NCBI GenBank assembly: GCA_964507235.1
Contig: CAZDPE010000032.1
Location: forward strand, 1 to 23,974
Origin: Suilimivivens sp964507235
GTDB lineage: Bacteria > Bacillota > Clostridia > Lachnospirales > Lachnospiraceae
Direction of reading: 5' to 3'
Length of the DNA stretch: 23,974 nucleotides
The position numbers and the translations under genes were made by a program. Below the pieces are notes generated by a model. It was not told the origin of the DNA, searched no databases, and saw nothing but the letters and a program-made list of their open reading frames with translations. Of this stretch, positions 7,235 to 15,559 are shown in pieces (position 1 is the first letter of the stretch; each line of letters begins with the position of its first letter).

Positions 7235-7247
7235 GAGAGGAACTCTC
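7235..7247 (+). promoter_or_regulatory. Hairpin that can hide a ribosome site
   Basis: GAGAG-GAA-CTCTC directly abuts the ATG at 7248. The left arm and loop contain the GAGAGGAA ribosome-binding sequence, so the folded form would limit initiation. The stem is only 5 bp, so its strength in vivo is uncertain. Confidence 0.35.
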
Positions 7248-7574
7248 ATGACATGTAAGGATGTTGAGAAAATGATTCCCTTATTTCTCAGGGATGATCT
7301 GGATACAGAGGATTTACGGGAATTTATGGAACATATGGATAAATGTGAAGAATGTAAAGAAGAACTTTCCATTCAGTTTCTTGTGCTGGAAGGTATGGCA
7401 AGGCTGGAATCAGGCAATGTTTTTGATCTTCAGAATGAATTGAAATACAGAATGGAAGAGGCAGAGCATGTTTTGAAAATGCGTGAAAGCATGCAGTATA
7501 TTTTATATGCGCTGGAAGGACTTGTGGCAGTTGCCGCAATTACTCTGATTGCATTGTTTTTTGCCCTTTTTTGA
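7248..7574 (+). CDS. Small zinc-finger (zf-HC2-like) membrane protein
   Basis: A 108-aa protein with a zinc-binding anti-sigma-type motif near its N terminus: Cys3, then His29-x3-Cys33-x2-Cys36. An amphipathic, charged middle follows (about 40-82). It ends in one hydrophobic segment (about 85-108) that stops right at the C terminus, so almost nothing would be exposed outside. The motif is that of zf-HC2/ZAS proteins, many of which bind ECF sigma factors, but no sigma factor gene is nearby and the usual extracytoplasmic sensor domain is missing. Its position, 19 nt upstream of polA and apparently first in that transcript, does not identify its role. An anti-sigma activity is only a family-based guess. 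Confidence 0.75.
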   Translation: MTCKDVEKMIPLFLRDDLDTEDLREFMEHMDKCEECKEELSIQFLVLEGMARLESGNVFDLQNELKYRMEEAEHVLKMRESMQYILYALEGLVAVAAITLIALFFALF

Positions 7575-7593
7575 AGGGAAAGCAGGAGGAAAT

Positions 7594-10233
7594 ATGGGAA
7601 AACTTGTTTTGATAGATGGTCATAGTATATTGAACAGGGCATTTTACGGAGTGCCTGACCTTACTAACAGCGCAGGACTTCATACGAATGCGGTATATGG
7701 GTTCCTGAATATTTTATTTAAGATTCTTGAGGAAGAAAAGCCGGATTATCTTACGGTTGCATTTGACGTGCATGCCCCTACTTTCCGACATGAAATTTAT
7801 AAGGAATATAAGGGAACCAGAAAGCCTATGCCGGAAGAACTGCGGGAGCAGGTGCCTGTTATGAAGGAAGTGCTGAAGGCCATGGGAATTAAAATCATGG
7901 AGCAGGCAGGACTGGAGGCGGATGATATCCTTGGAACTCTGGCGAAGCGCGCCGAAAGGCAGGGAATATCAGTTTCGCTTGTGTCGGGAGACCGGGATTT
8001 GCTTCAGATTGCCACGGATAAAATAAAAATCAGGATTCCCAAAACAAAAGGCGGTAAAACTGAAATTGAGGATTATTATGCGAAAGATGTGGAAGAAAAA
8101 TATCAGGTAAATCCCATTCAGTTTATAGATTTAAAGGCTCTTATGGGGGATACTGCGGATAATATACCGGGCGTGCCTAAAATCGGGGAAAAAACCGCCA
8201 CCCAGCTGATGGTGGAGTTTGGTTCCCTGGATGAAATCTATGCCCATGTGGAAGAAATCAGTAAAAAGTCGGTCAGGGAATCTCTGATTCAAAATAAGGA
8301 ACTGGCGGATTTAAGTAAGGTGCTGGCAACCATTAATGTGGACAGTCCCATAGAATTTGATTATGAGGAGGCGGAAATCTGTGATTTTTACACGGAAGAG
8401 GCTTACAGGCTGTTTAAGAAGCTGGAATTTAAAAATCTGCTTTCCAAATTTGAAAAAGGTGTTTCAAATGATGATATTACCGGGAATTTCCATATAATCA
8501 GCGACCTTGCGGAAACGGAAAATATATTTGAAAAAGCATTGAATGAAAAAGAAGAAACAGGCTTTGAACTGATTCCGGATGAAACGGGTACAAGGCTTCT
8601 TGCTGTTTCTCTGGCATTTGCAGACGGAAATTGTTATTTTCTAAATAAAGAAGGTCTTGTTACGGAAGGCTATCTTGCAGATAAGATAAAGCAGCTTGCA
8701 GGGAAAATAAGCCTTGTATGCGGTGATGTGAAACGTGCTTACCGCTTTTTGCAGTGTGACAGGACAGAATGTTTTTTTGATGTGATTTTAGGCTCTTATC
8801 TGCTGAATCCTTTAAAAAATGATTATACTCTGGAGGATGTGGCAAATGAGCATTTGGGATTAATGATACCTGAAAGAAAGCAGCTTTTCGGAAAACTGTC
8901 ATTAGAAAAAGCTTTGGATGAAAAACCGCGGGAGATAGCGGAATATGCCTGCTTTCTTGCTTATACTGCCTTAAAAGCAGCTCCGGTAATCAGAAAGAAG
9001 CTAAAGGAAACAGGAATGCTTTCCCTGATGCAGGAAATAGAAATGCCCCTTACCTATGTTCTATATGATATGGAAAAAGAAGGCATCATGGTAAGACCTG
9101 AAGAGCTTAAAGTGTATGGCGAAACGTTGTCGGGCAGAATCGGAGAACTGGAGAAGGAAATTTACAAAAAGGCCGGAACGGAATTTAATATCAATTCACC
9201 TAAGCAGCTTGGAGCGGTTCTTTTTGAAAATCTGAAGATTCCCGGAGGAAAGAAAACAAAGACAGGATATTCCACTGCAGCAGATGTGCTGGAAAAACTG
9301 TCAGCGGAATATCCGATTGTGGCGGATATTCTGGAATACAGGGGGCTTGCCAAATTAAAATCCACCTATGCGGATGGACTGGCTGTCTATATTGATGAAG
9401 GAAACAGAATCCATTCAAACTTTAATCAGACAATTACGGCTACAGGAAGAATCAGCTCTACTGAGCCGAATTTGCAGAATATTCCCATGCGGATGGAGCT
9501 GGGACGCCAAATCAGAAAGGTATTTGTGCCTAAGGAAGGATACCTTTTTACAGATGCGGATTATTCACAGATTGAACTGCGTGTACTTGCTCATATGTCG
9601 GGAGATAAGCAGTTGATTGAAGCTTATCAGATGGATGCGGATATTCACAGAATTACAGCCTCCAAGGTGTTTCATACGCCCTTTGAAGAAGTGACGGATT
9701 TGCAGAGAAGAAATGCAAAAGCAGTAAATTTTGGAATTGTATATGGTATCAGTTCTTTCGGGCTCAGCCAGGATTTGAGCATTACCAAAAAAGAGGCGGC
9801 AGCCTATATTGACCAGTACTTTGAAACCTATCCTGATGTGAAAAGGTTTCTGGATGGTATGGTAGCGGATGCGAAGAAGAACGGCTATGCAATTACCATG
9901 TTCGGAAGAAGAAGACCGGTGCCTGAGTTGTCATCAAGCAATTTTATGCAGCGTTCTTTTGGGGAAAGAGTAGCGATGAATTCACCTATTCAGGGAACGG
10001 CTGCCGATATTATTAAAATTGCCATGATTCGTGTCTTTAAGAGATTGAAGGAAGAAAATCTGTCTTCCAAACTGATATTGCAGGTTCATGATGAATTGCT
10101 GATTGAAACAAAAGTCGATGAAAGTGAACAGGTAAAAGCTATTTTGGAAGAAGAGATGAAGGGGGCTGTTAATCTGGCAGTAAATCTTGAAATTGACCTT
10201 CATACAGGAGAAAACTGGTACGAGGCTAAGTAA
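7594..10233 (+). CDS. polA: DNA polymerase I
   Basis: Family A DNA polymerase for Okazaki-fragment processing and repair, 879 aa. The N-terminal 5' nuclease domain (about 1-290) shows the helix-hairpin-helix region GDTADNIPGVPKIGEKTA. The central 3'-5' exonuclease fold (about 310-480) lacks the catalytic DxE; the matching strand reads ETGFELIPDE, so proofreading is probably absent, as in Bacillus-type Pol I. The polymerase domain has motif A DADYSQIELR (Asp654), motif B RRNAKAVNFGIVYG (about 705-718) and motif C QVHDELLIE (Asp833). I chose ATG 7594 after AGGAGG (7584-7589); an in-frame ATG 15 codons upstream overlaps the previous gene and adds unrelated residues. coaE follows, a common arrangement in Firmicutes. 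Confidence 0.97.
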   Translation: MGKLVLIDGHSILNRAFYGVPDLTNSAGLHTNAVYGFLNILFKILEEEKPDYLTVAFDVHAPTFRHEIYKEYKGTRKPMPEELREQVPVMKEVLKAMGIKIMEQAGLEADDILGTLAKRAERQGISVSLVSGDRDLLQIATDKIKIRIPKTKGGKTEIEDYYAKDVEEKYQVNPIQFIDLKALMGDTADNIPGVPKIGEKTATQLMVEFGSLDEIYAHVEEISKKSVRESLIQNKELADLSKVLATINVDSPIEFDYEEAEICDFYTEEAYRLFKKLEFKNLLSKFEKGVSNDDITGNFHIISDLAETENIFEKALNEKEETGFELIPDETGTRLLAVSLAFADGNCYFLNKEGLVTEGYLADKIKQLAGKISLVCGDVKRAYRFLQCDRTECFFDVILGSYLLNPLKNDYTLEDVANEHLGLMIPERKQLFGKLSLEKALDEKPREIAEYACFLAYTALKAAPVIRKKLKETGMLSLMQEIEMPLTYVLYDMEKEGIMVRPEELKVYGETLSGRIGELEKEIYKKAGTEFNINSPKQLGAVLFENLKIPGGKKTKTGYSTAADVLEKLSAEYPIVADILEYRGLAKLKSTYADGLAVYIDEGNRIHSNFNQTITATGRISSTEPNLQNIPMRMELGRQIRKVFVPKEGYLFTDADYSQIELRVLAHMSGDKQLIEAYQMDADIHRITASKVFHTPFEEVTDLQRRNAKAVNFGIVYGISSFGLSQDLSITKKEAAAYIDQYFETYPDVKRFLDGMVADAKKNGYAITMFGRRRPVPELSSSNFMQRSFGERVAMNSPIQGTAADIIKIAMIRVFKRLKEENLSSKLILQVHDELLIETKVDESEQVKAILEEEMKGAVNLAVNLEIDLHTGENWYEAK

Positions 10234-10266
10234 AAGCCGGTTTGAAATACATCCGAGGTGTTCAGA

Positions 10267-10872
10267 ATGAAAGTGATTGGAATTACAGGAGGCATAGGCG
10301 CCGGGAAAACAGCGGTTTTGTCTTATATATCAAAAAACTGCAACTGCCGGATTATTCTGGCTGATGAAGCAGCCCATATGGTTAAAGAGCCGGGACAGCG
10401 TTGTTATGACGGCCTGGCTGCATTGCTTGGCAGGGATACCCTGAACGAAGACGGCACTATTGATAAGCGCAAAATGGCAGAAAAAATTTTTGCATCGCCT
10501 TCTCTCCTTAAAAAAGTAAATGATATGATTCATCCGGCGGTAAAAGAACTGATTTTAAACGCCATTGAGGAAGAGAGAATCAGCCGGAGGCATGATTTCC
10601 TTTTTATAGAGGCGGCTCTTTTAATTGAAGGCGGGTATCTGGAAGTGGTAGATGAATTGTGGTATATTTATGCAAAAGAAGAAGTCCGGAGAAAAAGGCT
10701 TAAGGAAGCAAGAGGCTATTCTGACGAAAAGATAAATTCCATTTTGGAAAAGCAGTTAAAGGAAGAAGAATTCAGAAGATATTGCAAGGTGGTAATAGAC
10801 AATAACGGGACACTGGAAGATGCTTATTGTCAAATTGATGAAAAGTTGGGGGAATATCTGTGGCAGAGTTAA
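10267..10872 (+). CDS. coaE: Dephospho-CoA kinase
   Basis: Phosphorylates the ribose 3'-hydroxyl of dephospho-CoA with ATP, the last step of coenzyme A synthesis. The 201-aa length is normal. The P-loop GGIGAGKT is at residues 8-15, and the LADEAAH segment and the FIEAALLIEGG stretch fit the family. ATG 10267 is preferred, with GAGGTG at 10254-10259 as ribosome site; an in-frame GTG at 10258 lies inside that site. The gene follows polA by 33 nt and overlaps the next gene by 13 nt. Confidence 0.94.
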   Translation: MKVIGITGGIGAGKTAVLSYISKNCNCRIILADEAAHMVKEPGQRCYDGLAALLGRDTLNEDGTIDKRKMAEKIFASPSLLKKVNDMIHPAVKELILNAIEEERISRRHDFLFIEAALLIEGGYLEVVDELWYIYAKEEVRRKRLKEARGYSDEKINSILEKQLKEEEFRRYCKVVIDNNGTLEDAYCQIDEKLGEYLWQS

Positions 10873-12923
10873 AAAAATATACTGGGCAACTGGTATTTGG
10901 ACTGGACATAGGAACCAGGAGCGTTGTGGGAACAGTGGGCTATAAGGAGGGAAACCGTTTTGTGGTGGTCGCCCAGAGGGTGAAGGAGCACGAAACGCGG
11001 GCCATGCTGGATGGACAAATCCATGATATTCAGAAGGTGGGTGAAACCATTCTGGTTGTAAAACAGCAGTTGGAAGAAGCTTTAGGAAGAAAGCTGACTG
11101 AGGTTTGTATTGCTGCAGCGGGGCGTGTCCTTAGAACGGTAACTACCCATGTGGAATACCCTTATGGTGCAGACAGAGAAATCGGACAGGAGGATGTTTA
11201 TGCTCTTGTGTCCGCCGGTGTGGAAAAGGCCTATGAGGAATTTTTAGAAAATCAGCAGGATGAAGATATGAAGTTTTACTGCGTGGGGCATTCCGTAGTA
11301 AGATTTTATTTAAACGGTTATCCTATGGGAAATCTGGAAGGACATAAAGCAAGAACAATCGGCGTGGATTTGATTGCAACCTTTCTTCCGGAGGATGTGG
11401 TGGATGGACTGTATAAAGCAGTGGAGATTGCCGGACTTTCCGTTGCCAATATGACCCTGGAGCCTATTGCGGCTATCCAGGTTGCGATTCCGGAGCGGTT
11501 TCGCATGCTGAATATTGCACTTATTGATGTGGGAGCCGGAACAAGTGATATTTCCATAACTAATGACGGCTGTATTATTGCCTATGGAATGATTCCCATA
11601 GCCGGCGATGCACTTACGGAAGCAATTGCAAGGCATTGTCTGGTGGATTTTGCCATGGCGGAAAAAATCAAACGCGATGCGGGAGAGATGGAAACGATTG
11701 CTTTTGAGGATATCATGTTTTTGCCGCAGACGATTGCAAGCAGCGAAGTGTTAGCGGTGACGGAACCCATTGTTTCAGATATGGCAAAGCAGGTTTCCGA
11801 TAAAATTAAGGAATTAAACGGAGGCAAATCAGTCAGCGCCGTATTTGTGGTAGGCGGCGGAGGAAAAATTCCGGGATACACCGCAGCGATTTCCAGGGAG
11901 TTGGGTATCGCAAAGGAACGTGTGGCATTGCGGGGCGAGGAAGTGATGCAGCAGATAGTCTTTGAAGAGGACATTAAAAAGGACAGCCTGTTAGTGACCC
12001 CGGTGGGTATCTGCCTGAATTTCTATGAACAGAGCAATAACTTCATTTTTGTTAATTTTAATGAGCGGAAGGTTAAAATTTATGATAATAACCGATTAAC
12101 GGTAGCAGATGCCGCCATGCAGGCAGGATTTCCCAATGATGGTTTATTCCCTAAAAGAGGCAGAGCGCTGAATTTTACGGTTAACGGAAAAAGCCGTATG
12201 GTCAGGGGCGAAATCGGAGAAGCGGCAGTTATTACGGTTAATGGAAAAACTGCTGATATTAATACGCCGATACATGCAAATGATATTATCAGAGTCAGTC
12301 ATTCCACGGCAGGGAAGGAAGCCTCTCTTTCAATAGGAGAACTCCCGGAGTCCAGGGACAGCGTTCTTGTTATTGTTAATGAGAAAAAAGTGGAAATGCC
12401 CAAATTTGCCAGCGTAAACGGAATTCTTCAATCAGGCTACTATGAAATCAGGGAAAATGACGCCGTAGAAATGCTGAATTTCTATACTGTGAAGCAGCTT
12501 ACGGAGTTTATGGACGTGATTTTAGACCCGCATATGAATATTTACGTTAATAATAAACTGGCTGATATGGAAACCCCTGTTTATGAAAACTTCTCTGTTA
12601 TCTGGACTTTGGGACAAATGGATTTTGAATCGGAAAAAAATCAGCCGCAGGAAGATGAAGCTGACGCATCGTATGATGAGGACGGGCCTGAACCGGTAAA
12701 CAGTCCCGGGACTTTTGAAGAAATAGCGGTTCTTGTGAATAAAATTCCGGTGAAGCTTCAGGGAAAAAAGGAATTCATTTTTGTGGACGTATTTGATGTG
12801 ATAGATTTTGATTTATCAAGGCTCAGGGGCAAGGGAATTGTCACCAGCTTGAACGGCCGTCCGGCACAGTATATGGAGCCGATTCATAACGGAGATGTTA
12901 TTGAAATATACTGGCAGGAATAA
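10860..12923 (+). CDS. FtsA-like actin-fold ATPase with long C-terminal extension
   Basis: A 687-aa protein whose first 385 residues have the actin/FtsA ATPase fold: phosphate-1 loop FGLDIGTRSV (13-22), a subdomain-1C-like insert (about 80-165), phosphate-2 loop LIDVGAGTSDISI (221-233) and adenosine motif VVGGGGKIPGY (330-340). The rest (about 390-687) is not classical FtsA. It contains three similar modules ending at about 479, 584 and 685, each with an N-x3-A-x4-P-x3-D/N-x-I-like pattern resembling beta-grasp folds, plus an acidic linker near 590-615. The C-terminal amphipathic helix of FtsA is not seen. The start is GTG 10860, overlapping coaE by 13 nt, with GGGGG upstream at 10846-10850. 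Function is unknown; a filament-forming or envelope role is inferred from the fold only. Confidence 0.82.
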   Translation: MAELKKYTGQLVFGLDIGTRSVVGTVGYKEGNRFVVVAQRVKEHETRAMLDGQIHDIQKVGETILVVKQQLEEALGRKLTEVCIAAAGRVLRTVTTHVEYPYGADREIGQEDVYALVSAGVEKAYEEFLENQQDEDMKFYCVGHSVVRFYLNGYPMGNLEGHKARTIGVDLIATFLPEDVVDGLYKAVEIAGLSVANMTLEPIAAIQVAIPERFRMLNIALIDVGAGTSDISITNDGCIIAYGMIPIAGDALTEAIARHCLVDFAMAEKIKRDAGEMETIAFEDIMFLPQTIASSEVLAVTEPIVSDMAKQVSDKIKELNGGKSVSAVFVVGGGGKIPGYTAAISRELGIAKERVALRGEEVMQQIVFEEDIKKDSLLVTPVGICLNFYEQSNNFIFVNFNERKVKIYDNNRLTVADAAMQAGFPNDGLFPKRGRALNFTVNGKSRMVRGEIGEAAVITVNGKTADINTPIHANDIIRVSHSTAGKEASLSIGELPESRDSVLVIVNEKKVEMPKFASVNGILQSGYYEIRENDAVEMLNFYTVKQLTEFMDVILDPHMNIYVNNKLADMETPVYENFSVIWTLGQMDFESEKNQPQEDEADASYDEDGPEPVNSPGTFEEIAVLVNKIPVKLQGKKEFIFVDVFDVIDFDLSRLRGKGIVTSLNGRPAQYMEPIHNGDVIEIYWQE

Positions 12924-12944
12924 TAATTCATTGAGAGGTGTACC

Positions 12945-13745
12945 ATGAGATTATGCAGCATTGCCAGCGGAAGCAGCGGCAATTGTATTTATGCAGGTTC
13001 CGATTCCACCCATATTCTTGTAGATGTGGGAATCAGCGGGAAAAGAACGGAAGAAGGGTTAAACGCCCTTGATTTATCCATGAGAGATATAGACGGCATA
13101 TTTATTACCCATGAGCATACAGACCATATAGCCGGACTTGGTGTTCTTGCAAGGAAATATGAAACTCCCATATATGCAACAAAGGGGACTATAGAAGCGA
13201 TTCGCAATACTTCTTCTGTCGGGATAATACCGGAGGAGCTGTTTCATCCCATACAGGCAGATGAAAAAATTATCATTAAAGATATTGTCTGCAATCCCAT
13301 GAGGATTTCCCATGATGCCGCGGAGCCGGTGGCCTATCGTATATCACATGGCAGGAAAAGAATTGGTATTGTAACGGATCTCGGCAATTATAATGATTAT
13401 ACGGTGGAATCCCTGAAAGGAATGGATGCGCTTTTACTGGAAGCTAATCACGATGTGAATATGCTGCAGGTAGGGCCTTATCCATACTATTTAAAGCAGA
13501 GAATTCTGGGAGATAAAGGGCATTTGTCCAATGAAAGGGCAGGTCAGCTTTTATGCCGCCTTCTGCATGATAAACTGCAGGCGGTTGTTCTTGGACATCT
13601 GAGTAAGGAGAATAATCTGCCGGAACTTGCTTATGAAGCGGTGCGAGTGGAGGTTACCATGGCGGATACGGAGTATAAAATCAGTGATTTTCCCATGCAG
13701 GTAGCAAAAAGAAGTGAAATATCTTCCGTGATACATATTGCATAG
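12945..13745 (+). CDS. walJ: WalJ/YycJ-type metallo-beta-lactamase-fold hydrolase
   Basis: A 266-aa metallo-beta-lactamase-fold protein resembling Bacillus YycJ/WalJ over the N terminus (CSIASGSSGNCIY, LVDVGISGKR). The metal-binding HEHTDH is at 56-61. Further ligands are likely His in ISHDA, Asp in VTDLG, and His in VLGHLS. The family is linked to cell-wall and DNA-repair coordination in Bacillus and is thought to act on nucleic acid, with no settled substrate. Here it lies 21 nt after the FtsA-like gene and not beside a walRK operon. The ATG follows GAGAGGTG. Confidence 0.88.
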   Translation: MRLCSIASGSSGNCIYAGSDSTHILVDVGISGKRTEEGLNALDLSMRDIDGIFITHEHTDHIAGLGVLARKYETPIYATKGTIEAIRNTSSVGIIPEELFHPIQADEKIIIKDIVCNPMRISHDAAEPVAYRISHGRKRIGIVTDLGNYNDYTVESLKGMDALLLEANHDVNMLQVGPYPYYLKQRILGDKGHLSNERAGQLLCRLLHDKLQAVVLGHLSKENNLPELAYEAVRVEVTMADTEYKISDFPMQVAKRSEISSVIHIA

Positions 13746-13775
13746 ATACTTTGATTTGATTTCATTTATTTATAG

Positions 13776-13823
13776 AAGGAGGAACGCTGAGGGGAAAGCC
13801 CGATGCAGAAAGAAAATGAATAA
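13776..13823 (+). promoter_or_regulatory. Unusual translation-initiation region before the ACT gene
   Basis: A strong AAGGAGG (13776-13782) and a second GAGGGG (13789-13794) sit 34 and 22 nt upstream of the ACT start codon, too far to serve it directly. The second is well spaced for an ATG at 13803 that opens a 6-codon frame ending at TAA 13821-13823, overlapping the ACT start. From the first, a CTG at 13787 opens a frame ending in the TGA of ATGA at 13816-13819. Both arrangements would suit translational coupling. Confidence 0.35.
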
Positions 13824-14088
13824 GACGATTATCACAGTAGTAGGTAAAGACACAGTTGGCATTATTGCAAAAGTATGCACGTATCTTGCGGAGAATCAAA
13901 TCAATATTGAAGATATTTCCCAGACTATTGTGCAGGGCTATTTTAATATGATGATGATTGTGGATACAGATAAAGCTGTTAAGCATTTTGGAGAAATTGC
14001 AGATGAGCTTCATGCGCTTGGGGAAGAAATCGGTGTTGTTATTAAGTGCCAGAAAGAAGAAATTTTTGATAAAATGCACAGAATTTAA
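13816..14088 (+). CDS. ACT-domain protein (UPF0237-like)
   Basis: A 90-aa single ACT domain, beginning NKTIITVVGKDTVGIIAKV and continuing with NINIEDIS-type and QGYFNMMMIVD segments typical of the UPF0237 family. ACT domains bind small ligands such as amino acids and regulate partner enzymes. The partner is probably the PFL-family protein encoded 11 nt downstream; the two are usually adjacent. ATG 13816 is chosen because the family starts there; the longer in-frame reading begins within the previous gene and adds atypical residues. The ribosome site immediately upstream is weak (AGAAAG). Confidence 0.85.
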   Translation: MNKTIITVVGKDTVGIIAKVCTYLAENQINIEDISQTIVQGYFNMMMIVDTDKAVKHFGEIADELHALGEEIGVVIKCQKEEIFDKMHRI

Positions 14089-14099
14089 GGAGTACAGCC

Positions 14100-15464
14100 A
14101 TGATAAATTTATTTGAGGTAGTTGAAACGAATGAAATGATTACCAAAGAGAATCTGGATGTGAGAACGATTACATTAGGGATTAGTCTTCTTGACTGCAT
14201 CGATTCCGATTTGGACAGGCTCAACGAAAAAATATATCATAAAATTTATGAGGCGGCAAAAGATCTTGTAAGAACCGGAGAGGAGATTTCAAGGGAATTT
14301 GGTATTCCTATTGTAAATAAAAGAATTTCGGTAACGCCCATTGCACTGGTAGGCGGGGCAGCCTGCAAAACAGAGGAGGATTTTGCTTCCATTGCTAAAA
14401 CTCTTGACAAAGTGGCGCATGAGGTTGGCGTTAATTTTATCGGGGGATATTCGGCTTTAGTGAGTAAGGGAATGACTCCTGCGGATGAGCTGTTAATTAA
14501 ATCCATTCCCTTAGCGCTTTCCGCCACAGAAAGGGTATGCAGTTCCGTTAATCTTGGATCTACCAAGACGGGGATTAACATGGATGCGGTAAAGCTTATG
14601 GGTGAAATGATTAAGCAGACTGCAGAGTATACAAAAGAGCAGGATTCTCTCGGCTGTGCCAAGCTGGTAGTATTCTGTAATGCTCCGGATGACAATCCGT
14701 TTATGGCGGGGGCTTTTCACGGCGTTACGGAAGCGGACAAAATTATCAATGTGGGGGTCAGCGGTCCCGGCGTTGTAAAAACAGCTTTAAGCAAGGTTAG
14801 GGGCGAAAATTTTGAAGTCCTATGTGAAACAATTAAAAGGACAGCCTTTAAAGTAACGCGTGTAGGCCAGCTGGTAGCGCAGGAGGCGTCCAGGCGGCTT
14901 GGCGTTCCGTTTGGCATTGTGGATTTGTCGCTTGCTCCTACACCGGCCATCGGCGACAGCGTCGCTGATATTCTTTGTGAAATCGGATTGGAATATGCTG
15001 GCGCTCCGGGCACAACAGCGGCTCTTGCTCTTCTAAATGATCAGGTGAAAAAGGGCGGCGTTATGGCTTCATCCTATGTGGGCGGTTTAAGCGGCGCATT
15101 TATTCCTGTCAGTGAAGACCAGGGCATGATTAATGCGGTGGAAGCGGGCGCACTTACTATTGAAAAGCTGGAAGCAATGACTTGTGTATGTTCTGTGGGC
15201 CTTGATATGATTGCTGTTCCCGGGGATACAAAGGCAACTACGTTGTCGGGAATTATTGCAGATGAAATGGCTATCGGCATGGTAAATCAGAAGACGACGG
15301 CTGTCCGTATTATCCCTGTAATCGGAAAAGGTGTGGGAGAAACCGTGGAATTCGGAGGGCTCCTTGGATATGCGCCCATTATGCCTGTTAATCAGTTTTC
15401 CTGTGATAATTTTGTAAACAGGGGCGGCAGGATTCCGGCACCCATACATAGCTTTAAGAACTAA
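14100..15464 (+). CDS. PFL-family protein (UPF0210/DUF711)
   Basis: A 454-aa protein of the UPF0210 family, sometimes called PFL family for a distant pyruvate formate-lyase-like fold. Recognisable stretches include ENLDVRTITLGISLLDCID near the start, VGGAACKTEEDF, VNFIGGYSALV, GVSGPGVVKTAL and LSLAPTPAIGDSVADIL. It is full length and highly family-like throughout. No glycyl-radical motif was recognised and no activating enzyme gene is present, so PFL chemistry should not be assumed. It is paired with the ACT-domain gene upstream; the start follows AAGGAG. The biochemical role is unknown. No terminator is evident after it, but a separate promoter candidate follows. Confidence 0.9.
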   Translation: MINLFEVVETNEMITKENLDVRTITLGISLLDCIDSDLDRLNEKIYHKIYEAAKDLVRTGEEISREFGIPIVNKRISVTPIALVGGAACKTEEDFASIAKTLDKVAHEVGVNFIGGYSALVSKGMTPADELLIKSIPLALSATERVCSSVNLGSTKTGINMDAVKLMGEMIKQTAEYTKEQDSLGCAKLVVFCNAPDDNPFMAGAFHGVTEADKIINVGVSGPGVVKTALSKVRGENFEVLCETIKRTAFKVTRVGQLVAQEASRRLGVPFGIVDLSLAPTPAIGDSVADILCEIGLEYAGAPGTTAALALLNDQVKKGGVMASSYVGGLSGAFIPVSEDQGMINAVEAGALTIEKLEAMTCVCSVGLDMIAVPGDTKATTLSGIIADEMAIGMVNQKTTAVRIIPVIGKGVGETVEFGGLLGYAPIMPVNQFSCDNFVNRGGRIPAPIHSFKN

Positions 15465-15486
15465 GAAAAAATTAAGACAAATTGCG

Positions 15487-15515
15487 TTGTGTTGCCTCAT
15501 GTACTGTGCTATAGT
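15487..15515 (+). promoter_or_regulatory. Promoter candidate for the transporter locus
   Basis: TTGTGT (15487-15492) and TATAGT (15510-15515) are 17 bp apart in the gap before the lipoprotein gene. CCTCAT (15495-15500) and ATGAGG (15546-15551) flank the start region as an inverted pair and could be an operator, though this is weak. Confidence 0.45.
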
Positions 15516-15559
15516 TTGTAGGTAATAAAAAACAAGGCACAATATATGAGGTATTTTAT

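Noticed and set aside
7248..7574. Calling the zinc-finger protein a definite anti-sigma factor
   Set aside because: There is no sigma factor gene nearby and no extracytoplasmic sensing domain; the motif alone is not sufficient.
14100..15464. Pyruvate formate-lyase enzyme
   Set aside because: No glycyl-radical motif was recognised and no activase gene is adjacent; the protein fits UPF0210, whose PFL name is historical.
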